From: Burkholderiales bacterium | GTDB lineage: Bacteria; Pseudomonadota; Gammaproteobacteria; Burkholderiales; Burkholderiaceae_C | DNA: 64,000 nucleotides | Assembly: GCA_016703325.1 (NCBI GenBank) | Contig: JADJCH010000010.1 | Span: 1-64,000 of the forward strand | Direction of reading: 5' to 3' | Shown: one piece after another, positions 8,922 through 17,411 of the stretch | Numbering within the stretch: the stretch's first letter is position 1 | Layout: each line of letters begins with the position of its first letter | The notes under the pieces: model-generated | Databases searched by the model: none | Told to the model about the DNA's origin: nothing | What the model saw: only the letters and a program-made list of their open reading frames with translations | Program-made: the position numbers and the translations under genes

Positions 8922-9842
8922 ATGTCTTCCATCCTGCCTCCTTCCGTGCCTCCGTCCCTGCCGTCACTCGTGAATTCCGCTGCCTCCCAAGCTCAGGCCA
9001 CCCCGGCCGACCGCATCCCCGGCTGGTGGCGCACCGCCCGGCTGGACATCGTCGAGTCGCTGCGTTCGCGCTGGTTCCTGATCTACACGCTGGTGTTCGG
9101 CGGTATCGTGGCGATGCTGTTCCTGTTCGGGCTGACCGAATCGCGGGTGCTGGGCTTCATCGGCCTGTCGCGGCTGCTGGTCACCTACATCCAGCTCACC
9201 ATGGCCATCCTGCCGATCTTCGTGCTGATCACCACGGTGCGGTCGGTGGCCGGTGACAGGGAGGCCGGCGTGTTCGAGTACCTGCTGTCGTTGCCGGTGT
9301 CGCTGGGCGCCTGGTACTGGGGCAAGTTCATCGGCCGCTGGCTGGTGGTGTTCCTGCCGGTGGCCGCGGCCATGCTGGCGGCGGTGGTCATTGCCGTGCT
9401 GCGGGGCATCGAGGTGCCCTGGACAATGTTCGGCTACTACACCGCTCTGCTGGCGGCGATGGCGCTGTGCTTCCTGGGCTTCGGCATGCTGATCTCGTCG
9501 ATCGCGCGCAGCACCGACATGGCTCAGGGTGCTGCCTTCCTGCTCTGGCTGCTGCTCCTGCTGTTCCTGGACCTGATCCTGCTGGGCGTGATGATCCAGG
9601 GCCGCGTCAGCCCGGAGGTGGCGGTGGGCATCGCCCTGGCCAATCCGCTGCAGGTCTTCCGCACCGCGGCGCTGGCGCTGTTCGATCCGCAGTTGATCGT
9701 CCTGGGTCCCTCGGCTTTTGTCATCCTCGACAACTTCGGCGCCGGCGGCTACATGGCCTTTGCGCTGGCCTACCCGAGCCTGCTGGGTGGGCTGGCCGCA
9801 CTGTTGGGCTACACCCTGTTCCGCAAGGGCGACCTGCCGTGA
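8922..9842 (+). CDS. nosY: NosY, ABC transporter permease
   Basis: The protein has 306 residues. A Ser/Pro-rich N-terminus of about 30 residues precedes six predicted membrane helices. The segment VAGDREAGVFEYLLSLP is typical of ABC-2 permeases of the NosY type. It is the membrane partner of NosF. The start codon is the ATG at 8922, 23 bases after nosL. Its stop overlaps the start of the thioredoxin-like gene. Confidence 0.9.
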   Translation: MSSILPPSVPPSLPSLVNSAASQAQATPADRIPGWWRTARLDIVESLRSRWFLIYTLVFGGIVAMLFLFGLTESRVLGFIGLSRLLVTYIQLTMAILPIFVLITTVRSVAGDREAGVFEYLLSLPVSLGAWYWGKFIGRWLVVFLPVAAAMLAAVVIAVLRGIEVPWTMFGYYTALLAAMALCFLGFGMLISSIARSTDMAQGAAFLLWLLLLLFLDLILLGVMIQGRVSPEVAVGIALANPLQVFRTAALALFDPQLIVLGPSAFVILDNFGAGGYMAFALAYPSLLGGLAALLGYTLFRKGDLP

Positions 9843-10417
9843 TGCGGAGTCGGACCTGCACGCGCCGCCGCAGCCTGGTCGCCATGGCTGGGCTGGCCGG
9901 GCTCACCGTGCCGTCCTGGTTGCGTGCGGCGGAAGGCGCTGCCCCCGCGGGCCTGACCTTCGAGCCGCCCGGGCGCTGGTCCTCCGAGCCGCTGGCCACG
10001 GCCGCGCTGTGGGACCTGGACAACCAGCCGCAGCGCTGGTCGGCCCTGCCGGCGGTGGCACAGGGGCGGCCGCTGATCGTCAACTTCTGGGCACGCTGGT
10101 GCGGGCCCTGCCGGGTCGAGATTCCGGAGCTGGTGGCCCACACCGAGCGCAAGAGCGCGGTGGCGGTGGTGGGTATCGCGCTGGAGAGCGACCCGGTGGC
10201 GGTGCGCGACTTTGCCCGCGCCTACGACATCAACTACCCGGTGCTGCTGGCCCGCGGCGGCGGGCTGGACCTGATGCGGGCCCTGGGCAACGCCAAGGCC
10301 GGGCTGCCCTTCACCCTGGCGCTGGACCGCCGCGGCGCGGTGGTGGCCAGCCGGCTCGGCCTGCTCAGCCGGGAGCAGCTGGCTGCGGCGGCCCGGCGTG
10401 CGGCGGAGCCGTCATGA
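9842..10417 (+). CDS. TlpA-like periplasmic thioredoxin
   Basis: The protein has 191 residues. The N-terminus (TRRRSLVAMAGLAGL) is a Tat-like or Sec signal. The redox motif WCGPC has its cysteines at residues 87 and 90, in the TlpA/ResA fold context VNFWARWCGPCRVEIPEL. The cis-proline region LPFTLALD is present. Proteins of this kind reduce periplasmic disulfides and often serve copper-enzyme assembly or cytochrome c maturation. Its overlap with nosY suggests it keeps NosL, Sco or CuA cysteines reduced, which is inference. Confidence 0.82.
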   Translation: MRSRTCTRRRSLVAMAGLAGLTVPSWLRAAEGAAPAGLTFEPPGRWSSEPLATAALWDLDNQPQRWSALPAVAQGRPLIVNFWARWCGPCRVEIPELVAHTERKSAVAVVGIALESDPVAVRDFARAYDINYPVLLARGGGLDLMRALGNAKAGLPFTLALDRRGAVVASRLGLLSREQLAAAARRAAEPS

Positions 10418-11184
10418 CGAACGACGCTCGCATCGGTGAAGGTAGGGACCGGCGCGGCCACGCCATCGACCACAGCTTCGGCGCCGAGGCGGTGGAAACA
10501 CAGGAGCGGCGCGAACGCATCCGCGCGGTGTTCCAGGCGGTGGCGCCGCGTTACGACCTGATGAACGACCTGATGAGCTTCGGCATCCACCGCTTGTGGA
10601 AGCGGGTGCTGGCGCGGCGGGTGCAAGGTGGACTGGGTCGGGGTGGCCGGGTGGTGGACCTGGCCGGCGGCACCGGTGATGTCGCTCGACTGCTGCTGGG
10701 CCCGGGGCGGGAGGTGATCGTCTGCGATCCCAGCCCGGCGATGATGGCCGTGGGCCGCCGCCGGCCGGGAGGCGAGTCGATCCAGTGGCTGGAGGGGGAG
10801 GCCGAACACCTGCCCTTGGCCGACGCCAGCGTGGATCTGCTGACCCTGTCCTTCGGCCTGCGCAATGCCACCCAGGTGTCGCAGGCCCTGCAGGAGGTGC
10901 GGCGGGTGCTCCGGCCGGGTGGGCGTTTTGTCTGCCTGGAGTTCTCCCGGCCGCAGCCCTGGCTGGCGCCGATGTACGACCTGTATTCGCGCTGGGTGAT
11001 CCCGCGCCTGGGCGCTGCGGTGGCGGGGGAGCCCGCGGCCTACCGCTACCTGATCGAGTCGATCCGGCGTTTCCCGGACCAGCGCGAGCTGGCCGGACTG
11101 ATGCAGACGGCCGGATTCAGCCGGGTGAGTTGGGAGAATCTGTCCTTTGGCATTGCCTGCCTGCACTTCGGGAGTCGTCCATGA
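10414..11184 (+). CDS. UbiE/MenG-family quinone C-methyltransferase
   Basis: The protein has 256 residues and closely follows UbiE/MenG: VFQAVAPRYDLMNDLMSFGIHRLWKR, the SAM-binding VVDLAGGTGDVA, LSFGLRNATQ, VLRPGGRFVCLEFS and AYRYLIESIRRFPDQ all align to E. coli UbiE. The family methylates demethylmenaquinol and/or the ubiquinone precursor. The start overlaps the thioredoxin stop, and the stop overlaps the start of the MenA homologue. That pairing favours a menaquinone role rather than a displaced ubiE. A housekeeping ubiE elsewhere in the genome is expected but cannot be seen here. Confidence 0.85.
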   Translation: MTNDARIGEGRDRRGHAIDHSFGAEAVETQERRERIRAVFQAVAPRYDLMNDLMSFGIHRLWKRVLARRVQGGLGRGGRVVDLAGGTGDVARLLLGPGREVIVCDPSPAMMAVGRRRPGGESIQWLEGEAEHLPLADASVDLLTLSFGLRNATQVSQALQEVRRVLRPGGRFVCLEFSRPQPWLAPMYDLYSRWVIPRLGAAVAGEPAAYRYLIESIRRFPDQRELAGLMQTAGFSRVSWENLSFGIACLHFGSRP

Positions 11185-12137
11185 AGGTTCAGCCCGCGCC
11201 GGCTTCCGGCGCCCGTCGCGCCCCGGTGCCGGCCGGGCATGTGCCCCTGCCGGCCTGGCGGGTGTGGGCACTGGCGATCCGTCCGCGCACCCTCAGCCTG
11301 GCGGTGACCCCGGTGCTGCTGGGCACGGCGCTGGCCTGGGCGGACGGCCGCGGCAGCGCCGGCTGGGCGCTGGACGGCTGGGCTTTTGCGGCGGCGCTGG
11401 CCTGCGCGCTGCTGATCCAGATCGCCACCAACCTGCACAACGACGCCGCCGACTTTGAGCGCGGCACGGACGTGGAGGGTCGCATCGGCCCGCTGCGGGT
11501 GGCCGCGGCCGGTTGGGTCAGCGCGGCGCTGCTCCAACGTGCGGCCATCGGCTGCCTGCTGGCGGCGCTGGGGCTGGGCGTGTTCCTGGTCGAGCGCGGG
11601 GGCTGGCCGATCCTGGTGGCCGGGCTGGCGTCCCTGCTCGCGGCCTGGGCCTATTCCGGCGGCCCGCGGCCGATCTCGCACTCGGCCTGGGGCGAGGTGT
11701 TCGTGCTGCTCTTCTTCGGTCTGGTGGCGGTGGCGGGCAGCCACTGGCTGCAGCTGGGCCGGACCACGCCGGCGGCCTGGCTCGCCGGGGTGGTGGTGGG
11801 CCTGCCGGCCGCTGCGGTGCTGCTGGTGAACAACTACCGCGACCTGGAGGGCGACTGTCGCGCCGGCCGCTGCACGCTGGTGGCCCGGCTGGGGCGGGAC
11901 CGTTCACGCCGGGTCTATGCGCTGCTGATGCTGCTGCCCGGCCTGGGGGTGGTGGCGCTGGCGCTGGGGGGTTACCCCGGTGCCTGGCTGGGGCTGCTGG
12001 CCATACCGGTGAGCCTGCGCCTGGTGCGCAGCCTGGGGGCGCGGGCGCCCGGCGCCTGGCTGAACCAGCACCTGGCCTCCACCGCCAAGGCCTGCAGCCT
12101 GCTGGGGCTGCTGCTGGCACTCGGGCTGCTGCTCTGA
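11181..12137 (+). CDS. menA: MenA-like 1,4-dihydroxy-2-naphthoate polyprenyltransferase
   Basis: The protein has 318 residues with about eight to nine membrane helices of the UbiA superfamily. Motifs match MenA: IRPRTLSLAVTPVLLGTALAW, NLHNDAADFERGTD (Asp-rich motif I), RIGPLR, and VNNYRDLEGDCRAGRCTLVARLG (motif II). MenA prenylates dihydroxynaphthoate to demethylmenaquinol, and the methyltransferase just upstream would finish menaquinol. Most Burkholderiales rely on ubiquinone, so this pair inside a nos locus is unusual. No other menaquinone gene is present in the window. Confidence 0.87.
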   Translation: MKVQPAPASGARRAPVPAGHVPLPAWRVWALAIRPRTLSLAVTPVLLGTALAWADGRGSAGWALDGWAFAAALACALLIQIATNLHNDAADFERGTDVEGRIGPLRVAAAGWVSAALLQRAAIGCLLAALGLGVFLVERGGWPILVAGLASLLAAWAYSGGPRPISHSAWGEVFVLLFFGLVAVAGSHWLQLGRTTPAAWLAGVVVGLPAAAVLLVNNYRDLEGDCRAGRCTLVARLGRDRSRRVYALLMLLPGLGVVALALGGYPGAWLGLLAIPVSLRLVRSLGARAPGAWLNQHLASTAKACSLLGLLLALGLLL

Positions 12138-12155
12138 AAGCCCCGGGGTGACGGG

Positions 12156-13061
12156 ATGAATGCCTCTCCCATCACGGCGGTGCTGCTGCCGCTGGCGCTG
12201 GCTTTCATCATGCTGTACCTGGGCAGCACACTGCAGTGGACGGACTTCCGGGCGGTGCTGCGGCGCCCGCGGGCGCTGGCGGTGGGGTTGGTCGGGCAAA
12301 TGCTGCTTCTGCCGGCGCTGGCCTGGGGCGTGGCCACCGGCTTGGGCCTGGACCCGGTGATGGCCGTGGGCCTGATGGTGCTGGCCGCCTGCCCGGGTGG
12401 GGTCAGTTCCGGCCTGCTCACCCACCTGGCCGATGGCGACGTGGCCCTGTCGATTGCCCTGACGGCCGTCACCAGCGTGGCGGCCATGTTCACGCTGCCG
12501 CTGCTGCTGGACGCCTCGCTGCAGCACTTCCTCGGCCGGGGGCTGGAGGTGCAGATGCCGCTGGGCGGCATGGTGCGCAGCATGTTTCTGCTCACCACGC
12601 TGCCGGTGCTGTTGGGCATGGCGTTGCGGGGCATGGCGCAGCGGGCAGGGCGGTCGCAGTGGGTGGAGCGTGTTGAACCGCTGGCGCGGCGGGTATCCAC
12701 CGGCCTGTTCCTGCTGATCGTGCTGGCCACCTTCTGGTCGCAGCGGGAGCTGCTGCTGGCGCAGTTGCCCCGCATCGGCCCGGCCTGTGCGCTGCTGAAC
12801 GCCGCCGTGCTGGCCGCAGCCTGGGCGCTGGCGCACGGCGTGGGCCTGCAGCGGCGCGACCGCATCGCGGTGGCCACCGAATGCGGATTGCAGAACTCCG
12901 CCCTGGGCATCTACGTGGGTGTGCAGCTGCTGGGCCAGCCGGCGATGGCCGTGCCCAGCGTGGTTTATGCCCTGCTGATGAACGTGGGGGCCATCGCCTT
13001 CGTGCTGCTGTTGCGCAGGCGCGCGGCCCGGAGCCCGGGAGAACCGGCATGCTGCCCATGA
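12156..13061 (+). CDS. bile acid:sodium symporter (BASS) family transporter
   Basis: The protein has 301 residues with nine to ten membrane helices. The family motif ACPGGVSSGLLTHLADGDVALS is present, as is ECGLQNSALGI in the second half, matching the cross-over regions of BASS transporters. Family members move organic anions with sodium; some plastid and bacterial members carry pantothenate, pyruvate or keto acids. The substrate is unknown here. It lies between menA and the second nosD on the same strand, with spacing consistent with one operon. Confidence 0.8.
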   Translation: MNASPITAVLLPLALAFIMLYLGSTLQWTDFRAVLRRPRALAVGLVGQMLLLPALAWGVATGLGLDPVMAVGLMVLAACPGGVSSGLLTHLADGDVALSIALTAVTSVAAMFTLPLLLDASLQHFLGRGLEVQMPLGGMVRSMFLLTTLPVLLGMALRGMAQRAGRSQWVERVEPLARRVSTGLFLLIVLATFWSQRELLLAQLPRIGPACALLNAAVLAAAWALAHGVGLQRRDRIAVATECGLQNSALGIYVGVQLLGQPAMAVPSVVYALLMNVGAIAFVLLLRRRAARSPGEPACCP

Positions 13062-14386
13062 TCCCTGCAGGTGGGATGCAGCGACGGGCGTTGATCGGGC
13101 TCGCACTGGCCACGCTGCTGGCCTGGCTGGCGCCCTGGATCGGTGGGGTGCACGCCGCCATCGTGGCCCTGCCGTCCCCGGCGGTGCCCGCCGCGACCCG
13201 GCTGCAGCCGCTGCAGCCCCTGATCGACGCCACCCCGGCCGGCGGCACCCTCACTCTGGCGCCTGGGCACTACCAGGGGCCGGCCCGCATCGAACGGCCG
13301 ATACGGCTGGAGGGCGGCGGCCAGGCGGTGATCGACGCCGGTGGGCAGGGCACGGTCCTCAGCGTCGCCGCCGACGGCGTGCACCTGCGCGGCCTGACGC
13401 TGCGCGGCAGCGGTGACTCGCAGGACCGCATCGATGCCGGCCTGCTGCTGGAGGGCCGGGACCTCGTGGTGGAGGACAACCGTCTGGAGGACGTGCTCTT
13501 CGGCCTGCACCTCAAGACCGCCAGCCGGGCCCAGCTGCGCGGCAACCGGGTGATCGGCAAGGCGCTGTTGCCGGGCATGCGCGGGGATGCGCTGCGGCTG
13601 TGGAACAGCCGGCACAACCACATCGAGGGCAACCTGTTCGAGCGTGGCCGCGACCTCACCCTGATCAATTCGCCGGACAACCTGCTGCGCAACAACCGCT
13701 TCAACGACGGCCGCTACGGCCTGCATGCGGTGTTTTCGCCCCGGCTGCGCGCCGAAGGCAACCGGCTCAGCCACACCGGCACCGGCATCGTGGTGCTGTA
13801 TTCGCCCGAGCTGCAGCTGCGCGGCAACCGCATTGCCCACGCCTTGACCGACGGCGGCGCGGGCATCGTGCTCAAGGAGAGCCACCTTAGCGTGGTGGAG
13901 GGCAACGAGGTGCTGCACTGCGCGGTTGGGATGAAGCTCGACGCCACGGTGGAGGGGCTGGGGCAGTTGCGCATCCAGGGCAACCACTTCGCGCATAACC
14001 TGATCGGTCTGTTCTTCTACGGCGAGGCCGGTGCCGACCGATTCAGCGACAACCGCTTCACCGCCAACCTCACCACCGTGGCCATCAGCGCCCAGGGGGC
14101 TGGAGCGGCGCATCAGTGGAGCGGCAACAGCTGGGACGAGTACCAGGGTTTCGATCGCAACCACGACGGTTTTGGCGACCGGCCGCACGAGGTGCTGCTG
14201 TTCGCCGACCGCATCTGGATGGAGACGCCGATGGCGACCTTCTTCCGCAACAGCCCGGCGCTGGAGCTGCTCGACTTTCTCGAGCGCCTGGCGCCGTTCA
14301 CTTCCCCCTACCGGGTGCTGCAGGATCCGCGGCCGCGCATGCGTGCCGAGGCGGCCGGCACTCTTATTGCACACGAGAGTCGATGA
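13049..14386 (+). CDS. second NosD-like periplasmic beta-helix protein
   Basis: The protein has about 445 residues, with a signal sequence (LIGLALATLLAWLAPWIGGVHA) and repeated parallel beta-helix turns. It is a divergent paralogue of the NosD at 4092-5519: both share SGDSQD/SGDSHD, DNL-N repeats, YQGFDRN plus DGxGD, and LELLDFLERLAPF near the C-terminus. Three in-frame ATGs (13049, 13058, 13076) are possible; I chose 13049 for its GGGAGA at suitable spacing. Two nosD genes in one locus are unusual. The partner could be another copper site such as CuA, which would fit the adjacent sco, but this is inference. Confidence 0.83.
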   Translation: MLPMIPAGGMQRRALIGLALATLLAWLAPWIGGVHAAIVALPSPAVPAATRLQPLQPLIDATPAGGTLTLAPGHYQGPARIERPIRLEGGGQAVIDAGGQGTVLSVAADGVHLRGLTLRGSGDSQDRIDAGLLLEGRDLVVEDNRLEDVLFGLHLKTASRAQLRGNRVIGKALLPGMRGDALRLWNSRHNHIEGNLFERGRDLTLINSPDNLLRNNRFNDGRYGLHAVFSPRLRAEGNRLSHTGTGIVVLYSPELQLRGNRIAHALTDGGAGIVLKESHLSVVEGNEVLHCAVGMKLDATVEGLGQLRIQGNHFAHNLIGLFFYGEAGADRFSDNRFTANLTTVAISAQGAGAAHQWSGNSWDEYQGFDRNHDGFGDRPHEVLLFADRIWMETPMATFFRNSPALELLDFLERLAPFTSPYRVLQDPRPRMRAEAAGTLIAHESR

Positions 14387-14778
14387 TGACGAGCCCTCTT
14401 TCCCTCCTGCACCGCCGCGCGGGCATCGCCCTCCTGGCGGGCCTGTGGGCCGTTGCCGGTGCCTGGTCGCAGGCCGGTGCGGCCGAAACCGAAACTGGCC
14501 TGAAGGAAGTGGCCGAGCTGGCCCAGGTCAACGGCGAGGCGCTGGCCTGCCAGGACTCGGTGGCGATGCGCCGCGCCAAGTCGCTGATGCTGGCCCATGC
14601 GCCCAAGACGGCCCGCTACGCCACGGCCTACGACGAAGGCACGCAGCAGGCCTTCCTGGCCGTGACGCGAGCCGCTACCGATTGCAGCGAACCCGCGGCA
14701 CGTGCTGCCCGCCTCGACCAGCTGGCCCAGCGGCTGCAGCGGGTGCTGCCTGCCTCAGGCCATGGGGGGGCGCAATGA
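14383..14778 (+). CDS. small secreted protein of unknown function
   Basis: The protein has 131 residues, starting with two ATG codons that overlap the stop of the second nosD. A signal peptide is clear (AGIALLAGLWAVAGAWSQAGA). The mature part is mostly alpha-helical by composition and has two cysteines (ALACQDS and TDCSEP) but no haem or metal motif. I do not recognise a family. It is locked by four-base overlaps between nosD2 and sco, so it probably acts in the same periplasmic assembly or redox process. Confidence 0.7.
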   Translation: MMTSPLSLLHRRAGIALLAGLWAVAGAWSQAGAAETETGLKEVAELAQVNGEALACQDSVAMRRAKSLMLAHAPKTARYATAYDEGTQQAFLAVTRAATDCSEPAARAARLDQLAQRLQRVLPASGHGGAQ

Positions 14779-15440
14779 ACACGAACCGGCTGAAACGGCC
14801 CGCTGTGGCCTGGGGTGCCGGCCTGTCCGCCGGACTGCTCAGTCTGGGCCTGGCGCTCGCAGGTGCGGCGCAGGCCCAGCACAGCGCCCCTGCTGGAGCC
14901 GGTGTGGTCGATGAACCGGAGGCCACCACCGAAGCACCGCGCCGCGTGCCGCGCTGGATCCTGCAGGGCCCGGGCGGCCGGGCGGTGACGGCGCTGGACT
15001 TTGCCGGGCGCTATCAGCTGGTGGCCTTCGGCTATGTGTCCTGCCCGGATGTCTGCCCCACCACGATGCTGGAGATGCAGCAGGTGCTGGCCTCGCTGGG
15101 TGAGGTGGCCCGGAAGGTGCAGCCCCTCTTCATCAGCGTCGATCCGCAACGCGACAGCCTGCCGGTGCTGGCCGAGTACACCCGCAGTTTCGATGACCGC
15201 ATCATCGGCCTGACCAGCCGGCCGGAGCTGGTGGCGGTCGCCGCCAAGGCTTTTGACGTGCGCTACGAGATCGTGCGCGAACCCGGTGCCGCAGCGAACG
15301 CCTACACCGTGGATCACACCGCCGGGCTGTTCCTGGTCGGCCCGGAAGGCCAGTTGCTGACCCGCTTTGGCTACAGCACCCCGGTGGACCAGGTGGTGGC
15401 GCGCATCCGCCGCTGGTTGGAGGCGGAACCGCAGCGGTGA
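14775..15440 (+). CDS. SCO1/SenC family copper chaperone/thiol reductase
   Basis: The protein has 221 residues. A signal peptide or anchor (residues 10-34) precedes a thioredoxin-like fold with CPDVC (Cys90, Cys94) and the third copper ligand His181 in VDHTAGLFLV. Sco proteins deliver or reduce copper sites, classically CuA of cytochrome oxidase. NosZ also has a CuA site, and Sco-like genes in nos loci are a logical route for its assembly. The start overlaps the preceding gene by four bases and the stop overlaps the flavoprotein start. Confidence 0.88.
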   Translation: MNTNRLKRPAVAWGAGLSAGLLSLGLALAGAAQAQHSAPAGAGVVDEPEATTEAPRRVPRWILQGPGGRAVTALDFAGRYQLVAFGYVSCPDVCPTTMLEMQQVLASLGEVARKVQPLFISVDPQRDSLPVLAEYTRSFDDRIIGLTSRPELVAVAAKAFDVRYEIVREPGAAANAYTVDHTAGLFLVGPEGQLLTRFGYSTPVDQVVARIRRWLEAEPQR

Positions 15441-16798
15441 CGCAGCAGCCACAGCGCATGGACGTGGACTCGGCCTCGCGCCGGGAGTTGCTGGACCGGC
15501 TCGGTCGGTGGGTGGCTGCGGCAGCGCTGCCCGCAGGCCTGGCCGCGCCGGCGGGTGCGCGGGCGCGAGCGCGGCTGCTGATCGTCGGCGGCGGCTGGGC
15601 CGGCTTGAGTGCGCTGCACACCCTGCGCCGCCACAGCAGTGCCCTTGAGGTCACGCTGGTGGACCGCGACCGCCATTTCCGCTGCCTGCCGCTCAGTTCA
15701 CCCTGGCTGGTGGGGCGCGCCGCGTTGCCGGCGGCGCCGGTGGACCTGGCGGCCCATGCGGCATCACTGGGGGCACGTTTCGTGGCCGCAACGGTGCGCG
15801 GCATCGACCGGGTGCGTCGCCGCCTGGAGACGGACGCAGCCGTGCTGGACTACGACGTGCTGCTGCTGGCGACCGGGGCCGAATACGACGACAGCGGCTG
15901 GACGGCAGGCGACACGGCGGCCGCTCAGGCACTGCGTCAACAGTTCCCCGCCGGGTTTCAGGCGCGCGAGCTGGAGCCGCTGCAGCAGGCGCTGGCGCGC
16001 TTCGAGGCCCGCTGCCCGCGGGTGACCGACAGCGAGGCCGCGGCCGAGCTGCTGCTCAGCGTGCCGCCGGCGCCCTACCGTTGCCCGCCCGCCCCGTATG
16101 AACGGGCGATGCTGCTGGCCGGCTGGATTCGCGAGCGCCGGCTCAAGGCGCGGGTGACGCTGCTCGATGCCGGCGCCGGCCTGCCGCGGTTCACCCGCCT
16201 GTTCCAGGACCGCTGGCCCGGGGTGATCGAACACAGGCCCTACAGCGAGTTGCGCCGGGTGGATCCCTGGGCCCGCAGCGCCGGCACCGACGAGGGTGAC
16301 TTCCGCTTCGACCACGCGCTGCTGCTGCCGCCAATGGGCGCCGGCACGTTGTACGCCCAGGCCGGGCTGCTGGGGGTGGACGGCAGCGGCACAGCGACCC
16401 GTTGGGCCGCGGTGGATCCGCTCACCCTGCGTTCACCCCACGACGAGCGCATCTGGCTGGCCGGTGATGCGCTGGACCGGGTCTCACCCCTGTTCGGGCC
16501 ATACCCGAAAACCGCACAGATTGCCGCGGACCTGGGGGCGGCGGCGGCGCGGCAGATCCTGGCGGCGATCGGTGGTGCGGATGCGGCTCTGCCGGCGGGT
16601 GATGCGCTGCCGTCCAGCCAGTGCCATGTCTGGCTGAGTGCCGATCCGCCCGAACAGATGCGCCTGGACGCGGCCTACCGTCTGCGCGGCGACGGCGTGC
16701 CGGTGCAGACCCTGCGCCAGGTGGACAACCCCCAGCCCCGGGGTGAGGACCAGCAGTGGCTGCGTGAGTTGCTGCAGCGCCGGCTGGGGTTGGGCTGA
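15437..16798 (+). CDS. Tat-exported FAD-dependent oxidoreductase (FCSD/SQR-like)
   Basis: The protein has 453 residues if it begins at the overlapping GTG; an ATG at 15458 is also possible. A twin-arginine motif SRRELLDRLG with a hydrophobic stretch precedes the FAD-binding LLIVGGGWAGLSAL. A second conserved part near the C-terminus (IWLAGDALDRVSP, FGPYPKTAQIA) places it with flavocytochrome c sulfide dehydrogenase and sulfide:quinone oxidoreductase-like flavoproteins. No cytochrome partner is adjacent. It ends the plus-strand nos superoperon; its electron donor or acceptor cannot be told from sequence. Confidence 0.75.
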   Translation: MTQQPQRMDVDSASRRELLDRLGRWVAAAALPAGLAAPAGARARARLLIVGGGWAGLSALHTLRRHSSALEVTLVDRDRHFRCLPLSSPWLVGRAALPAAPVDLAAHAASLGARFVAATVRGIDRVRRRLETDAAVLDYDVLLLATGAEYDDSGWTAGDTAAAQALRQQFPAGFQARELEPLQQALARFEARCPRVTDSEAAAELLLSVPPAPYRCPPAPYERAMLLAGWIRERRLKARVTLLDAGAGLPRFTRLFQDRWPGVIEHRPYSELRRVDPWARSAGTDEGDFRFDHALLLPPMGAGTLYAQAGLLGVDGSGTATRWAAVDPLTLRSPHDERIWLAGDALDRVSPLFGPYPKTAQIAADLGAAAARQILAAIGGADAALPAGDALPSSQCHVWLSADPPEQMRLDAAYRLRGDGVPVQTLRQVDNPQPRGEDQQWLRELLQRRLGLG

Positions 16799-16831
16799 GC
16801 TCGGATGCGGGGTCCAGGGTCAATGCGGATC

Positions 16832-17353
16832 TCAAAAGCGCAGCCGCAGTGACAGAAACAGGGCGTCGATGTCCGCATTGCGGCGGTTCAGTGTGCCGTT
16901 GGAGATGTGGAAGTAGCCGCCCCCCAGTTCCACCGCTCCGACGGGCAGGGCGTGCACCTCGATGGCGGTGCGGAACTGCAGGCGTGCATGGGGGTCGCTG
17001 TCCCCAAAGGGCTGGAACAGCACCGGACTGAACGAAGGCGACAACCGAACCGGGCCCCAGCGCAGCTCCTTGCGCCAGCCGGCATAGAGGTAGAGGGTGT
17101 GGTCCGGCGAGGCCCCCAGCCCGAACACCGGATGCAGATCCCGCCACCGCCGGCCCCAGCGACTGTCCGGGTCGTCCGTCACTGCCGCCGCGCCAGGGCG
17201 GTATTCCACCGTGTACAGACCCTCGTGACCGAATTCGCCTCGGTGCTTCACGCTGCGCCCAGCGCTGATCAGCCACTCGTCGCCCGCGCGAGTGCGGTCA
17301 CCGGGAGAGAAGAGCAGGCTGCCGACGACGGCGCTGGCGAGAAGGGCGTACAT
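16832..17353 (-). CDS. pagL: PagL-like lipid A 3-O-deacylase
   Basis: The protein has 173 residues, counted from the ATG at 17353; a TTG 15 bases upstream also exists. A signal peptide is followed by alternating hydrophobic strands ending in LRLRF, the C-terminal Phe pattern of an outer-membrane beta-barrel. The motif YFHISNGTLN matches the His-x-Ser-Asn active-site region of PagL deacylases, which remove the 3-O acyl chain of lipid A. It is the last gene of the minus-strand cluster, 58 bases after the DUF411 gene. The acidic catalytic residue cannot be placed with certainty. Confidence 0.7.
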   Translation of the reverse strand: MYALLASAVVGSLLFSPGDRTRAGDEWLISAGRSVKHRGEFGHEGLYTVEYRPGAAAVTDDPDSRWGRRWRDLHPVFGLGASPDHTLYLYAGWRKELRWGPVRLSPSFSPVLFQPFGDSDPHARLQFRTAIEVHALPVGAVELGGGYFHISNGTLNRRNADIDALFLSLRLRF

Positions 17354-17411
17354 CTGCGGCGGCAACAACCAGGTGCGCCGATGCTAGCGCCCGAGGGTGA
17401 CGGCTGCTGCC

